From Lophius americanus (Eukaryota; Chordata; Actinopteri; Lophiiformes; Lophiidae), in NCBI GenBank assembly GCA_037951165.1, contig JBBDHG010000151.1:992001-1056000 (forward strand): a DNA stretch of 64,000 bases. Direction: 5' to 3'. This document shows, piece after piece, positions 45,916 to 58,919 of the stretch; positions within the stretch are counted from its first letter, which is position 1, and the number at the start of each line of letters is the position of its first letter. Below the pieces are notes generated by a model, which was not told the origin of the DNA, did not search any database, and saw only the letters and a list, made by a program, of their open reading frames with translations. Made by a program: the position numbers and the translations under genes.

Positions 45916-46460
45916 TTCGTAAGCTATCAGACTTTAAATATGAACTCTTTCAGCCGTTGCTTTAATATGTCAACAATTTGCAACCTACCTCCAACCACTA
46001 GGATTAACTATAAGATCTCTCTCCTCAATCACCAGTGCAGCCATGGCAATGCACCCCCCTACCTAAAAGAACTACCCACCCCACTAACCTCAACACGATC
46101 CTTCCGTTCTACCCACTCATACCGCCTCCTCCTCCCCCTGTTGCCCCTCAGAAGACACCCTGGCCTGCTGTTCTGTTGCCCCCCATCTGTGGAATGCCCT
46201 CCCTGACCATCTGAGGGCTCCACAGATGACTGAAACTTTTAAAAAAGGAGTTAAAACTTTCCTTTTTAGCAGAACCTATAACTTTTAATCAACATTGCTG
46301 CTTTTTGGTCATATTTCTATATAATTGTTATTATATTTTTTATGATGTTTTTATCTGCTTTTATCTTGTAGCACTTTGAGATTTGATCCAAATGTAAAGT
46401 GCGTTCTAAATGAAATGTATTATTATTATTATAATTATTATTATTATCATTATTATTATT
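45915..46460 (+). mobile_element. L2-like LINE 3' end with ATT-repeat tail
   Basis: A decayed frame at about 46000-46180 reads YKISLLNHQCSHGNAPPYL. After one frameshift, 46187-46288 reads LWNALPDHLRAPQMTETFKK through to FLFSRTYNF and a stop, the standard C-terminus of L2-type ORF2. The 3' UTR has CACTTTGAGATTTGATCC and AAATGTAAAGTGC, then an ATT-rich microsatellite (46417-46460), the usual L2 3' signature. Confidence 0.8.
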
Positions 46461-46659
46461 GAGCCTTCACTGCCTGAAAACTGGAATACATATCCGTCTC
46501 CAGCCAAATCCTCCAATCAATAGTGATCCGTTCATCCCAACATGGAGCTCCATCCCTCATCACTCTCACCAGTGTCTTGGCTCCGGTGGGGAATTGTCCT
46601 TCACACAGGAATCATCTTATTTGTTGGACGGCTTCCCTCGCTGATCAACTTCCTTCTTG

Positions 46660-49600
46660 GGTCCAAGGGCCAAAGTTCACACTAAAAAAAAAAAAATTTA
46701 AAAACTCTTTTTTCTTTGTACCCAAGATTTTGCATTTCTGTCCTATTTTAAGCCAAACCTTAACAGAAGGAAGGAGTAAAAGAAAACCTCTAAATAAGTC
46801 CCTGACTGAACTTCCACAATAGCTTCTTTCTATACGGTGATCTAAGTAAAAGCGGGAATAGTCTGGAAGTGGAATTTAGATTTACCTTTTTTTTTTATAT
46901 ATGTGATTTCCCACAATCTTCATGTGGTTAAGATTCATGATTGCCCTTCAGCTGAAACGATACACTGGTGATGTAAGAACCTCTCTAACACCTGAATGAA
47001 TGCACCGGCAGTTAAAAAGAAAACAATGATTCAATGGTTCTGCCTCTTTGTGACGGCAACAACAGCAGCAGCTGGACCAGATAACCTGGTATCAGACTTT
47101 ACAGCCCCACATGGATCTGCTCGGACCCCACGGAAACCAAGCCTCTGCTTGTGCACTGTTAAAAGAAAAAGAAAATCTCATTAGGAGTGACTGAATACAT
47201 GAATGGATGCTACATTTACTCTTTGTTCAACTTCTACACATGTAATAGATAATTGAGGGTGGCCCTCTGGAGTATTCAATGCTGCCTGTTGAAAACAAAT
47301 ACACGCTTATACACATTAATTAATATTCAAAGCACTCAAATGGTTCCAACTTTACCGAGCTGATTGTGCCGCCGAAGAAAATAAGATCTAAAACTGTCCA
47401 TCATGAGATGACGTCCAGACGTCCTCTGGAAGTGTTTGTATCTCATCATTCATCAGAGGGTAGCTCTTCAAAAACCCTCGCCGGTGTTGTTTCCACTTTA
47501 TTCTTCTTTATAAACTCTAAATCTATTAATTCGTGACTTTTCACTTTTCTTCTCCTTCATCTTCATGTTTTATGCCAGTTGGCATCAAGCTTTCTTACCG
47601 CCTGTAATCTGTAATGAGGTTTTACATTTTTGTTTTTCTCAAGATTTAAACAAACATTTGATTTGATTCAAGTCTACATAAGCTGGTATAAACATCGAAA
47701 AAGAGTTTGGCTAAACTCCGTTAAAAGTCCCCACTTTTTATTATGAAATAAACATTACTTCACCAAAACCATTTTCCAATTTATCCCTGATTGATTTATA
47801 TTTTTGTTTTCCTCCTCTTGCCTCACAGGCAGTTATAAAATAAACATTACTTTAGCAACATCCTGGGTGTATATATATATATATATTTATTTATATTTAT
47901 TTGGCATTGCCTGGCTCCTGGCTCGCTCACCGGGTTTTTGCTGTCCTAGCGCAATACATCAAAGAGCTTGATGTCCATTTATTTATTTCACAGTCAAATT
48001 CCTCCTCATTATTCCGACCTTCCTCCTAACACACTCGGCTGTGAAGAACGACAGAGAAAAGATGTGCAAAGATACAACAGCAGATTCATTCCACTGACTC
48101 TGTGACAGTTTTGCATTGCGGCGAAAGCTTCCCCAGAACGGGGCTGCACTGAATCATCACCATTAGGATTCTTACTTTCGGGTGATTACACACTAATGAC
48201 AGCTTAATTATTATTATTATCTTTTGCCAGCACTGGTTTGTGTGGGACTACAAAACACAGTTTGGACCTAAAAGCCCAACTGAAGTGAGTCTTAACGACT
48301 CGTGTGATTAAAAAGAGTGTCTTTACTGGTTTAAAAAGCTGGTTGAACAAATCTAAGAAATTCCAGGCAAATACAAACAAGTTATGGTCAGTACCACGAA
48401 ACTCACGGAGTGACACCAGGAAAATTGACAGTCGGCGGCAGCAGCAGGCTTATAAGACTATTCCAGGTGTACCTCTCTCCAGCACTACTCACCAGCTCAT
48501 CCTGGGCATCCCAGGCAAGCATAGTCCCATCAGCGGGCTCAGAGGCATTCTAATCAGTTTAGGTTGATTACTTAAAAATTGTAAAAGTTATTTTACAGCG
48601 GTAGGTTAGAAACCGAGGAACAAACTATGAGCTTTAGTTGATCGGGGAGATGCGTGAAGAAGAGCTGCAGAAGAGAGCAGCAATCTCATTTGAAGGTGAG
48701 CTCCTTTACAAATTTGTTTAGAGCAAAAACTTCCCCTGAGCTTCATGAGGGACGCTTGCTTGGTTCTCGGTGAAGGTTTGTCTCTGAATGCTTTCGAAAA
48801 TCCATTTTTGCATACCAATGGAATGGAAATGGAAACAAGCTAGCAAGGGTAAGGCCCTCTGTTCCAAATCACAGTCCCAAATCTTTAAGAAATAGAGTAG
48901 GAAGCAAAAGTTAAGTGAAGAAAATCAATGCATTAGTGTCTGAAGAAGAGGAGAGAATTAAAAAGTTTGATGACATTCACGGCTGGGAAATAAAGGGATC
49001 AACTCAGAGGGGATAAACAATTATAGCGGCAGTGTTTACTTCTAAAAGGACAACAACAGTAAAGATGACAAAATGAGTGAATGCAGCAGAAGTGAAAATT
49101 AAGGACGCCACAAAGCAAATAAATCTTTGGTAAAAAAACAAAAAACAATAAGAGAATGAGGTGGGAGGAATTACAAAGTAATGATTAAAGAAGTGCATGA
49201 TGGTAGATATTAAATCCGTGTGTGATGAAAAACACTGGAGTGAATTATTACGCTCATAAAGGCAGGATGATTCACTACAAAAGCAGACAAACAGGGTTAA
49301 ATCGGAAAGCAATGCTAAAGCGGCCATAATGGATATTTCCATGTGAAGAACTATTCAAATACCAACAATGGAGTCAGTGACCTCCACCACAGCCTGATGA
49401 TTCATTTGCTGATTTATTTTCTGGATTCATTTTGCCTTAAGCCCCGTTCACATGGGACCAACATTACCTGAGGTCCTCAGGATTTAGAAAAGACAAAGGA
49501 AATTAAAAAAAAAGAATTTTGGAGAACTTCGGAAAAGTTGATTCACTCACATGAGTGAGATGCAGAAGATATTCACTGCTCCTCTCTGCTTTTTGGAACC

Positions 49601-50279
49601 CCCAGATGGGACTCAAACCCACAATCACTGCCTTAGGAAGCCAGTGCCTTATCCATTAGGCCAAGGGGCTTTGCTGTGCTGGTTCTCGTTTTTTGGGTTC
49701 TTTTTTTGGCCACCTCTCGTATCTCAGGAAGGGAATCTCTAGATCACAAATGGCTGCATCTGCATGTAACGGGCCAGGATGCTTCTCCCGGTAGCACCAA
49801 TGCACATGTCCTTCTTGAGGTGGACATTGTGTCCAACCTATTTCTCATAGTAATGTATCCTCAGGGAATTATTTCCCGACTCAGTTCTGTTTAGCTCTGT
49901 GTCGCCAATCCGATCAGCTAAACCTACAAATGTGTCAAACTGCGGTTTTCAGAAAAAAAGCTCTTGAAAATTTCTTACATAAAACCCGTCTGGCATTAAA
50001 TGGCAAAGTTAGTGACCATCTAGTGAAGATGAGATGGCTGAGAATGAATATTTCTATATTTTTTAATATATGATTCTGATATTTAAGACAGCTAAAGTTG
50101 TCCTCTGATGCTAGTGAGTGACTTTCTTATGCTGGGTTTGCTCTTAAAACCTGAAAGTCAATAATTTATTACTTTGATGTTTACAACTTATCTTCACTGT
50201 CCCACAGTGGCCACAAATCTTTCACTTTGAGTTAAACTCATTTAACTTCATTTGTTGATTTGTGTCTTAATGCTTAACT
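46660..50279. other. Noncoding, tRNA-like pseudogene only
   Basis: AT-rich, with a (TA)n run near 47872-47885. No exon is recognised. Confidence 0.6.
49598..49669 (-). pseudogene. tRNA-Arg(CCT)-like pseudogene or tRNA-derived SINE head
   Basis: On the minus strand the sequence runs GCCCCTTGGCCTAATGGATA, AGGCACTGGCTTCCTAAGGC, AGTGATTGTGGGTTTGAGTC and CCATCTGGGGG. It has the tRNA-Arg A box (GGCCTAATGGATAAGGC), a CCT anticodon in a seven-base loop, and a B box GGTTTGAGTCC (normally GGTTCGANTCC). Acceptor pairs 1-72, 6-67 and 7-66 and anticodon-stem pair 30-40 are broken, and no T-run terminator follows. It is therefore unlikely to be a working tRNA. Confidence 0.75.
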
Positions 50280-50580
50280 TTGGACTTCTTATATCCTTAA
50301 TATTTGGGATATCAATGGAATCATCATTGATCCTGATCGTCTTAATGGTTTTAATTCAAAAACCAGTTCATGGATCATTTTCAAATTTAATTGCGCCATA
50401 TACCTTAGGGCGAGGAAGAACTGAATTGATTCTGGGAAGGATCAGTTACATATTTCTGCCATTTCTGTCCGCTTTATCTCCAAAATCACAGTTTCTGGGT
50501 TATTATTTTTGTCATCCTCTGGTCCGATTTAGTGTAGATTTACCTCATATGAACTCCATCTAACTTCTGTTGGTCTTATT
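50280..50580 (+). repeat. Family A dispersed repeat, copy 4 (partial)
   Basis: GGGATATCAATGGAATCATC, TTCATGGATCATTTTC, GGGCGAGGAAGAACTGAATT and GGTCCGATTTAGTGTAGATT follow the family order. Both ends are indistinct. Confidence 0.7.
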
Positions 50581-51734
50581 TTACAGTAATTGAAAAACCA
50601 AGAATGCAATCCAGAGTCGGAAAAACACAAATAGAATATCTTAAGTCGTTTGAAACCTTTGAGACGGGCCGAGCAATAATGATGCCGGACCCAACTGGAG
50701 GCTAATGACCAAAGCAGCATGTTCAATACTCAGCAAATAATACAGGCCAGAATCAGCACCGGGTCAGTTTCAAAGATCCAGAGGAAAATACATAATATCT
50801 CCATTTATTAGAATGAAATGAAATGAAAATACTGCATGAACAAAAATAGTTGTAAATACATCAAATATGCTGACAGACAGACTGCATTAGAAAATACGGC
50901 CAGCAGTCATTATTACAAGTCATTAGACAAATGATTCAGAGGATTTTCACAGGAACGATGTCTGACTGTAATAAAGCGCGGCGCCGATCACACTAGAGCG
51001 TGTTGAACACCAGCTACATCTTTAAATATTATCAAAAGCAGATATTTCATTATTTTGTCGTCCTAATTGCAACATTAAAGTGTGCTACAATATGCTTTAG
51101 TGTCGGTTTGGGGGAAAATGCGATGAAATAAGCGACACAAACATGAGCAGATCAAGCATGAAGGCTTTATGTGAACATCTGTCTGTGCTAAATGTCACAG
51201 GAGGCTCAGACTGATCCGGTCCACGAGACATTTGGCATGCTGGGATGTCTCTTTCTGTGCAGCGGGGAGTACATTCCTGTCCTGATTGATAACAAACCAA
51301 CAACCTGCTGTTAAAAGGGGCAATTGCTTTATCAAAAAGCCGTCTTAGAAGCCATAGCTGTCCATTAGGGGGGCATGTTTTGACTTTTCCGCAGTCTCTA
51401 CCAAATTGGTCATCTTCTGTTTAATCCAGGACCTGTACCACATGTCACCCACTTGACCTTTCTTGATCTCGATTTCCTTCCTTCTTTCCCATTGGAGGCC
51501 AAATGTGCATGCTTCTAGGTTTGGATCTTTGCCTCCAAGCTTCAAGGAGTTAATCTCAGCACTTCAAACTCATTGGTTTCCATCATGGAGGCCGGAGGGC
51601 TCTGCTCACTTCTGATGGGACTTTGACCGTCTTCAGTTTGGACACTTCTTCCTGAGGTAAGCTTGTCTAACTCTTAACTCTTGCTGGATACTTGCTCCGA
51701 CTGGGAATTGAGCTAACAGCCCTCATCTGTAATT

Positions 51735-52560
51735 CTTTAGCTTATACAACTAGGCTTAAGCCGTTGTCCCCGTAAGCAAGGGTATGTACCCAAAAAGCCC
51801 CCATCCCCTCTGGAATACAATTTATCCCCCTGATGTAATTCTCAAATTAAATTGGACTCATTAATATTCTCAAAGAGTCCATATTGACTCAACCTGACTA
51901 TTTCTATGAAATCAGCAGTACGAGCTAAGATCGGATCCCACATTTACTCAGTAATGAAGTTAAATACAGATAACTAGTTTTTCTGAGCTGAGTAATGAAA
52001 CGATTTCCTTGAGTCAATTCAAAGGAGCTAAATTTAGAAGTTGCGGACGAAAAACTGTAGAGCTCCTACTGAATAAAATATGAACTATCATGGAGAAGCC
52101 ACATATATTCAAGTTTCATCTGCTTTTGTAGATTCATATGAGCCAATTTGGACATAAGGTTTGGAAGTAACAGTAAAAAAAACAATACCATTACATTAAA
52201 ATATGACAAATACAAGGTATATCTCCTCGATGTGATTCATACGATGTAAATTTGAACTAAATTGGACCAACGGTTATGAAGTTACGTCTGAAGAAGAGTA
52301 TTTTTCATAAAAAAGTGAGTAGAAATATGAAGTATTAGAGTAAAACGTGAGATATATACACGACGGAGCTCCTCGACTCGTTTCATACGCACCAAATCTG
52401 GACTGAATTAGACAAACAGTCGAGAAATTATGGCCCTGAAACTTTTGGAGCTAAAGCTCCCCTTATTGTCAGAAAAAACTTTTCCTGAAATGAATCCAAC
52501 TCTTCATCACACTACGTTCCATGTGGCTATAAAATGGCAAAATGATGATGATGAAGGATG
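51735..52560 (-). repeat. Family A dispersed repeat, copy 5 (reverse, long)
   Basis: The left edge CAACTAGGCTTAAGCCGTTG and TCCCCGTAAGCAAGGG is the reverse complement of the 3' end seen at 45883-45912. Internally there are at least three inverted modules (GAGCTCCTCGACTCGTTTCA, ATTATGGCCCTGAAACTTTT, AAAGCTCCCCTTATTGTCAG). It is the second long copy. Confidence 0.75.
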
Positions 52561-54309
52561 AAAGTTTCCACAGTATTCTGGTCTTTTCCATCGCGGCCTC
52601 ATAGGTGTTGTATTTAAGCGACTGGATGGATGTCAGACCTTCTGTTTGATCATCAAAATCAGAACACATATCTCTCTCCAGCCCTCCTTATGTCGGATAT
52701 TCCCTCTAAACCGCTCTAATCCATAGGATGACAATACCACACGCACCCACAGACGGACCGATGGAACAAAGTTTTCCTCGACTGCACATCCAATTACATT
52801 TGCATTCCAAAATCTAATACCCAAACCGGGGGAGCGTAGCACGCGTCTTACGCATAAACCAACAAGTTTAATCGCATTAGGAAAATCAGGTTGATGAGGG
52901 GCCTCTCCCTCGGCCTCAGGGAGCCCAGCAGGACGAGCTTCGGTCGGAGAAATATGCTCCGAAATAAAATAAAATAAAAAAACTCCGATGTTTTTTTCAC
53001 CGCTGTGATTTTTCAAGTGCCAGGAAATGTCAGACACGGAATATAACGAAGCAAATCAAAAGCCTTGGCTGTCACATTGCCTCATTCACTCAGTCATGAG
53101 ACGTTAACCACGTCCAATGAAAGCCAGCGCTCGTGTCAGCCAGTCAATGAGTTGCCATGGCGACGGCGCTTGACAAGGGGAATTGGGTTTGATGTGCTGA
53201 AAAAAAGAAAAACAACTCCCCGCATCAAACGGCTTCTCCGTCGCAGGCGGCCGCAGAGGAAACCTGCCCTCTCTCTCCGAGACGACGGGGTTCGTACATT
53301 TAATTCACATCATCTGTTTCCATTTCGTCAAAGAGGGAGTCGGGGAGAGCATGGATGCGGCGCCTCCTCGCTGGTGCAGAGACAATGAGCGTCAGAGTCA
53401 ATGGGATGTTAGTAGGAAGAATTTCCCTTCATCTATTAACTTCTGGATGGGTGGCCATGAACCCCGAGACCCCCTCAACTCATTATCGATGCTTTCTAAT
53501 TAGTCTTTCGCTTCGCTCTGATCCCATATCTTGTTATGTTCCACCGTGACTTCCGCGGCCTTTTGGAAAAAGCAAAATCATCTCTTCTCCTGCTGTGATT
53601 TACAGTTACTGCACGGAGAGGCCAGGCCGGGTAATTTGGAGATGAGGACGAGCAGGGACAGGAGGAGAGTTCAAGTCTGTAACTCATTTCCACCTTCACT
53701 TCCTGCTCATCCTCTTCCTCCCACGTATGAAAGACATAACTCTTGGTCGACGTGTCCTCATCCGACTAGGGAACCTTCGCCACATCGACGCCATCCATGT
53801 TGGTCTCAAGGTTGCCCTCAGCGCCAGATTTGTCCCTTAATAAAAATTGATCTCAGCAGATGACAGATTGCCGTTGGATAAGAGTCGAGCTCTTGAGGAC
53901 ACCAGGCTTGGAAATTTACACATCAAAAAAAAAAAGGAAAGGAAAAAAAGAGGCGCTGGCTGCAGGTGAAATTACCGACACACAGACTTCAGGCTTCCTC
54001 TCAGAAGTCGCTCCACTTTGAAACCTCAAGTCTAATGAAAAAAAAATATATATGTCGAAGGCAACCTTCAGCGGTAATGTATACATGAAGCGGGTAATGT
54101 GTCTATTTCCCACCGTGTTGTTGTGGGCTCATAACCAAAAGAATATTTGATTTTGAGTTTCTCAGAGAGATTTGTAGGATGCTCCTGACAGACACTGTAA
54201 AGAATCTCTCACCCAATTTATGGTTAAATGCAGACAGGCGTCTGCGGTTGCCAGACTTTCAACATGAAAAATGCAAACAGCATGAAAAAGTTCTTGTTAT
54301 TACAGTGAA
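52561..54309. other. Noncoding, GC-richer island without recognised gene
   Basis: 52660-53860 is GC-richer than its surroundings and holds an X-box-like site. Open frames up to 134 codons occur on both strands, but none shows a domain or credible splice structure. Confidence 0.5.
53151..53164. promoter_or_regulatory. RFX X-box-like palindrome
   Basis: GTTGCCATGGCGAC in a locally GC-rich stretch (53120-53360). No coding exon is recognised beside it. Motif only. Confidence 0.45.
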
Positions 54310-54690
54310 CTCGGACTGGACTATCTGTCCCGATAGCAAGATTATAACCCTCAAAAAGCCCCCATTCCCCTGCGTTGTACAAGCAAATCCGCTGATTGAA
54401 CACCTCAAATTAAATGTGAAATTTTGTCTCCGTCTAATGAATAAAATATGATATTTTACAAATAGATCTTTTTGAATTTATTCCTATGCACCAAATTAGG
54501 ATTATATGGGACCACGCTTGAGAACTGATGCCCCGGAAACATCGGAGATAGAGCTCCCCCTATTGGCCTAAGTATCCAACCAAACTTTCCCAAAATCAAT
54601 CCAGTGCTTCCTCTTACTGAAGTCTATGAGGGTATACAATTTGAAAGCAATCCATGAAATTGTTTGTGAGCTATTATGTTTAAGCTTTTT
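54310..54690 (-). repeat. Family A dispersed repeat, copy 6 (reverse)
   Basis: TCCCGATAGCAAGATTATAA, AAAAAGCCCCCATTCCCCTG, CACCAAATTAGGATTATATG, AGAGCTCCCCCTATTGG and AAAATCAATCCAGTGCTTCC match copy 5 and the reverse complement of the + copies in order. Confidence 0.7.
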
Positions 54691-55435
54691 ACTTTTTGCG
54701 TTTTTTTAAAAACTTTTATTTACTACTGACATTTTTTACAGTGTATAGAACCACTTCGTTCGAGGCTCCTCTATTCCTCCAGCAGCTTCGACCCCACCTG
54801 AAATAATCCCACCCAATCCCACCTCTGCGGCGACATCCCTGAAGCGGACGTCAGCCGTCAGTACAGCCCCACTCCTGATCCGGGAGTATGATCGGCTTCC
54901 CAAGAACCCTGAAATCAGCCGATCTCCCCCCTGGGGCAGAGGAGGGGTGAGTGAGAAACAACAGAGAGAGATAGAAGAGGAGAGCGAAGGAGGCAAAGGA
55001 TAGGTGTAGGTTGTTAGTGGGAGGGAATAAACAGAGTGATGCTTTCATCAGTGTTGTGAGTGGGTGTGCCGACTCAGTTCTGATGGCTCACCTGGTCTAA
55101 GGTGACTCTACGTACGGTTTGATGACGCCCCCACTGAAGTGGTCCTTATCAAACTGTGAAGAGACCAAAAACCTGATCCTCTGTAATTGCATTAAGTTCT
55201 AGCCGAGCTCAGAATTTTCTCTCTCTCTCTTTCTCTCTCTCTGCACACAAACAAACAAACAAAGGTCTGACTCATCAAGCAGAAAAGAAAAACCTGATAT
55301 TGTGTTGCCTCAAAAAAGCTACATGAACCATCAGAACCGGGGGCCACCCTCCGCCAGTGAGTCCTTTCGATGTTTGACGACTCACACACTTTAAATCAAA
55401 CACATTAGTTGCGTCTGTGTTGCTTTAATCATCTT

Positions 55436-55645
55436 CTTTTTCTTCTTCTTCTTCTTCTTCTTCGTGTTTCGGCTGTTCCCGATCGGGGTCGCCACACTGG
55501 ATCTTCTGTTCAACCAGCTCACATATCAGTGTAGTTTTAGAACCAGTCCCAGGCCCAAATACAAGGGGAGGGGGTTGCGTCAGGAAGGGCAAAATCTATG
55601 CCAAATCAATAAGCGGAACAGGAAACTGATTTCTAAAGCGGATCA
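55436..55645. mobile_element. RTE-like LINE 3' UTR pieces, rearranged
   Basis: A (TTC)n run (55441-55463) leads into TTTCGGCTGTTCCCGATCGG and GGTCGCCACACTGG, the reverse complement of the RTE-like 3' terminus. It is followed by a + oriented piece containing GGGTTGCGTCAGGAAGGGC and GCCAAATCAATAAGCGG from the same family. The two pieces point in opposite directions, suggesting an inverted or foldback rearrangement. Confidence 0.6.
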
Positions 55646-55939
55646 ATTGGGACTCGGGTTGAGGAATACTATAACCGGTACGGTCTGCTGTGAACAAAGT
55701 CATGGTCATTTGAAAGATGAGGAAACAAACTTTACTGCAACATAATTCACATTTGCACCCGTACATATAAACATCGTCACATTCGGGTGAATCTCCTTTA
55801 CATACATTTACATTTTGCACACCGTTTTATCTATAATCGTTTTGGTATTCTTCATTCATTTATATTTGATCACAGGTTTCCATTATGAATTTTGTGTGCT
55901 TTCCCTACTTGTAGGCAGCTGTAATACTTTTTGGATCTA

Positions 55940-56230
55940 TTTATATCCCCGAAAAAGTCGGGGATATTATGAAATCTTTAAAGATTTCTCCATAAAAAAT
56001 CTTTTGTTCTGGATCTCCATAAAAAATCTTTAAAGATTTTTTATAAAATCTCCATAAAAAATCTTTAAAGATTTTTTGTGGAGATTTTTTAGTGCGCCGC
56101 AGATCCTTTGTGTTAACACGATAACTATTAAGATTTGGTGCCTATGAGTCGAATCCAGGAGGTCTATCTTGTATCCATCATATTCCAAACTAAAAGTTGA
56201 TATATCACTCATAAGGAGAAAGTTTTTATG
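55940..56230 (+). repeat. Family A dispersed repeat, copy 7 with palindromic expansion
   Basis: It has the best-preserved 5' hairpin in the window: ATATCCCCGA, five A-rich bases, then TCGGGGATAT. CGCCGCAGATCCTTTGTGTT, AACACGATAACTATTAAGAT and CCAGGAGGTCTATCTTGTAT follow. Between them, 55975-56092 is a local array of palindromic AAAATCTTTAAAGATTTT units not found in the other copies. Confidence 0.8.
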
Positions 56231-56694
56231 AATAATACTGTAATCATATCAAATTGTTGCCCGCCTGCTTGATCCACACCGCGGGGAAAAAACGGCGGGA
56301 GAGAGAGAGAAAGGTTTCATACTTGCCATTTTGTTCTGGCTCAAGATGAAATGTCCAAACGTTCATACCAAACAAAAGTGAAAAAAAAAATACTAGGACT
56401 CAAAATAACCAGCAGAGCTGCACATTTTGGCAAACTGTAAATGATAATAGTAGAACAAGGATAGCGATAAAAACAGTAAAAGCTGGAAGGAGGCTTTTCT
56501 CTTTCAAAGCAGTGAAGAATTGAATAAGTATCCTGCACACATGCTTCCATAGTTCCTCATTTAAGATTAATAAAAACATCTAAATAATTAGTTTTGTGAG
56601 AATTTTTTTTATCTTGACAGCTCGTTATCTTCTTCTTTCATCTTATGTATATTTGAACTATGTTTCTCTTATGAATTTTCTGTATAGTGAGTAA

Positions 56695-56698
<4 letters not shown>

Positions 56699-56768
<70 letters not shown>
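56699..56768 (+). repeat. (GT)n microsatellite
   Basis: About 35 units with one GA interruption at 56739-56740. Confidence 0.97.
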
Positions 56769-56773
<5 letters not shown>

Positions 56774-57301
56774 TCTCTCAAACTTGCACATGGAACACAG
56801 ATTTAATAGCTTCCATCTAAATTCAGTGCAAAGTCTCCCTTCTCCTCTGTGGGACAACCGTATTTGCGCGTTGTCATTGATTTGAAGAAACTTTATGAAT
56901 TCAAACTATGATAACAATCACGCTAAGAGAAAACGGCCTTCGCTTCACCTGGATGGACCCCGGCCGGTAGCGCCGTCCCTGTAAAAACCCAGATCCATCA
57001 CAGCGGAGCTGAACCCGGCCCGTTTGAGTGCGCGAGCGCCTTGGAGGGAAACAGCTTGCCAATCCTTCCATCAATATCTTTTCATCTAATAAATGCACAA
57101 CATTGCAAAATAAAATTGAGTTTCGTTCACAGTCGCCAGCAGCGCCATATTGAAACGTATTGATCGCCTGTACCTGTGCCCGCCTGCGGAGGCGGCGGCC
57201 AAGAACCCATTGGTTTTAGGATGAGATGTGATCAGTGCAGCTGCCAAATGATAGCAGAGAAAACGACGGCGCCAGGCACGACTCAGCCGAGTTTTCACCA
57301 G

Positions 57302-57312
57302 CACACACACAC

Positions 57313-57383
<71 letters not shown>
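57302..57383 (+). repeat. (CA)n microsatellite
   Basis: About 41 units with one CG interruption near 57316. Confidence 0.97.
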
Positions 57384-57385
<2 letters not shown>

Positions 57386-57595
57386 CACTTAACCTTGAGG
57401 CTGTGTTCAACCTCGCTGTGAATAATGCCCTTGGGAGGGGAAGGGAGTGCGGTGGGTAGGAGGACAGGCGTTGCGGTCGAAGGGGAGGCAAGGTGAGAGC
57501 GAAATACAACAAGGTAGACACCGGCAGGGCGTGCATTTAAAGAGCTGCAGGCGCTGTGGGGAGGTTGTACAGCAGGAGAATTTGTGTCTCTGTGT

Positions 57596-57629
57596 GGAGG
57601 AGGAGGAGGAAGAGGAGGAGGAGGAGGTG
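57596..57629 (+). repeat. (GGA)n purine tract
   Basis: About eleven GGA/AGA units within a longer purine-rich strand (57560-57660). Confidence 0.9.
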
Positions 57630-58919
57630 GAAAGGGAAAAGGGGAGGCGGAGGAAAGGATGCCATAAAGGTCACTAGGCAAAAATGATGAAGTCATCTGT
57701 ATTAGATTTTCTGCTGCCTGGGTGAAGCCTGGCAGGCGGCCAGAGAGGTGAGTAGCGCGTACCTGCAGGAAGAGCTCTCCCGACATTAGCAGCTCATCAC
57801 TTTCCTCCATTCACATCGGATTGTCATCAATATCTGGGGTTTGTTTGCGGCCGCTGAAGAGGCCGGTCGTACAACAAATTTACTGAGCAAAGAAGAATCC
57901 AACGAGTTTTTGGCATTGAGTCGAATCAAGTGTTTCTTATTAGTGTCTATTTATTCTTGCTTCAAGTCGCAGTATTGCGACCAACGCCCAGGACTTCTGC
58001 ACGACTTTGCAATTGTGTCGATATCGCTGCTAATCATGAAGTGAGTTGTTTCATCACCGTACGCTGTACAAAGTATCAGTAGAAATTACGGTTAAAAACT
58101 GTCAAAAGTTCAAAGACCGTAACATTTAAAACAGTTTAGTATGTTTGGTTCATTCTTTAAATAAAGACAGTAAAAAACTTGGAATGTGTGGATTTTTACT
58201 GTGAAAATACAAACTTTTTGTGAAGTTAACAGAAAAACACGGAAATGATTACCGCAAATTTATTATTCTGTGTAAATGACAGATTTTGCTGTTGTTTCTA
58301 CAGGTACAAGATGCTAATATTGTGGTATATATATATGTAAAATAATGTTGATTTCAACATAAAATAAAAAGTTTTTGTACTGTCCTTGTAAACAGTAAGC
58401 TGCTGGATAATGTATCTGTTTTTTTACGCCAATGTTCTGGTAAACTGAATTTAGCACTTCTACTGGTATTTTACCATAAATTATACAGCTTTTTTTTCTC
58501 TCCTGCTTTTTTTAATGTAGTTTCCCGCAAGTCTGCCCAAAAATAGCAGTGCCCCACATTTTGCATCTTATTATAAAGCATTATTTATGTTATATATATA
58601 TATACATGAAATAAAAGTGCATTCAAAATGATTGATGACTTCTAACTTTTAAATAAAGAAAGCATATACCTGTGGAACATAACAGCAGACATCAAACCTC
58701 CTGGTCTCTAAAAACACAACTTGAAATGACAGTAAACCTTTTTACAGCGCCATCTTAGTCACATGACCCCTGCCAGGCTGCTGCAGAATAAATCACCTCA
58801 GTAAAGTTCAAGTAGAACGGCCATACGAACTTATATAAAGGGTTCGAACAGCACAAGCGAGCTTGTTAATGTGACAACATGGAGTCAACTATTTTATTAT
58901 GGTTATCAATTACACAACA

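Larger units (their letters stand above)
56231..58919. other. Noncoding with GT, CA and GGA arrays
   Basis: 56900-57300 and 57420-57850 are GC-richer. The open frames seen there are produced by the dinucleotide and GGA/CCT repeats. 58050-58700 is AT-rich and plain. Confidence 0.5.

Noticed and set aside
52633..53037. 134-codon minus-strand frame
   Set aside because: No recognisable domain, and part of it overlaps ordinary noncoding sequence next to a repeat.
57086..57810. Minus- and plus-strand frames of 76-171 codons with Cys-Val, His-Thr or Pro/Glu runs
   Set aside because: Artefacts of the CA array and the GGA tract. No credible non-repeat coding sequence.
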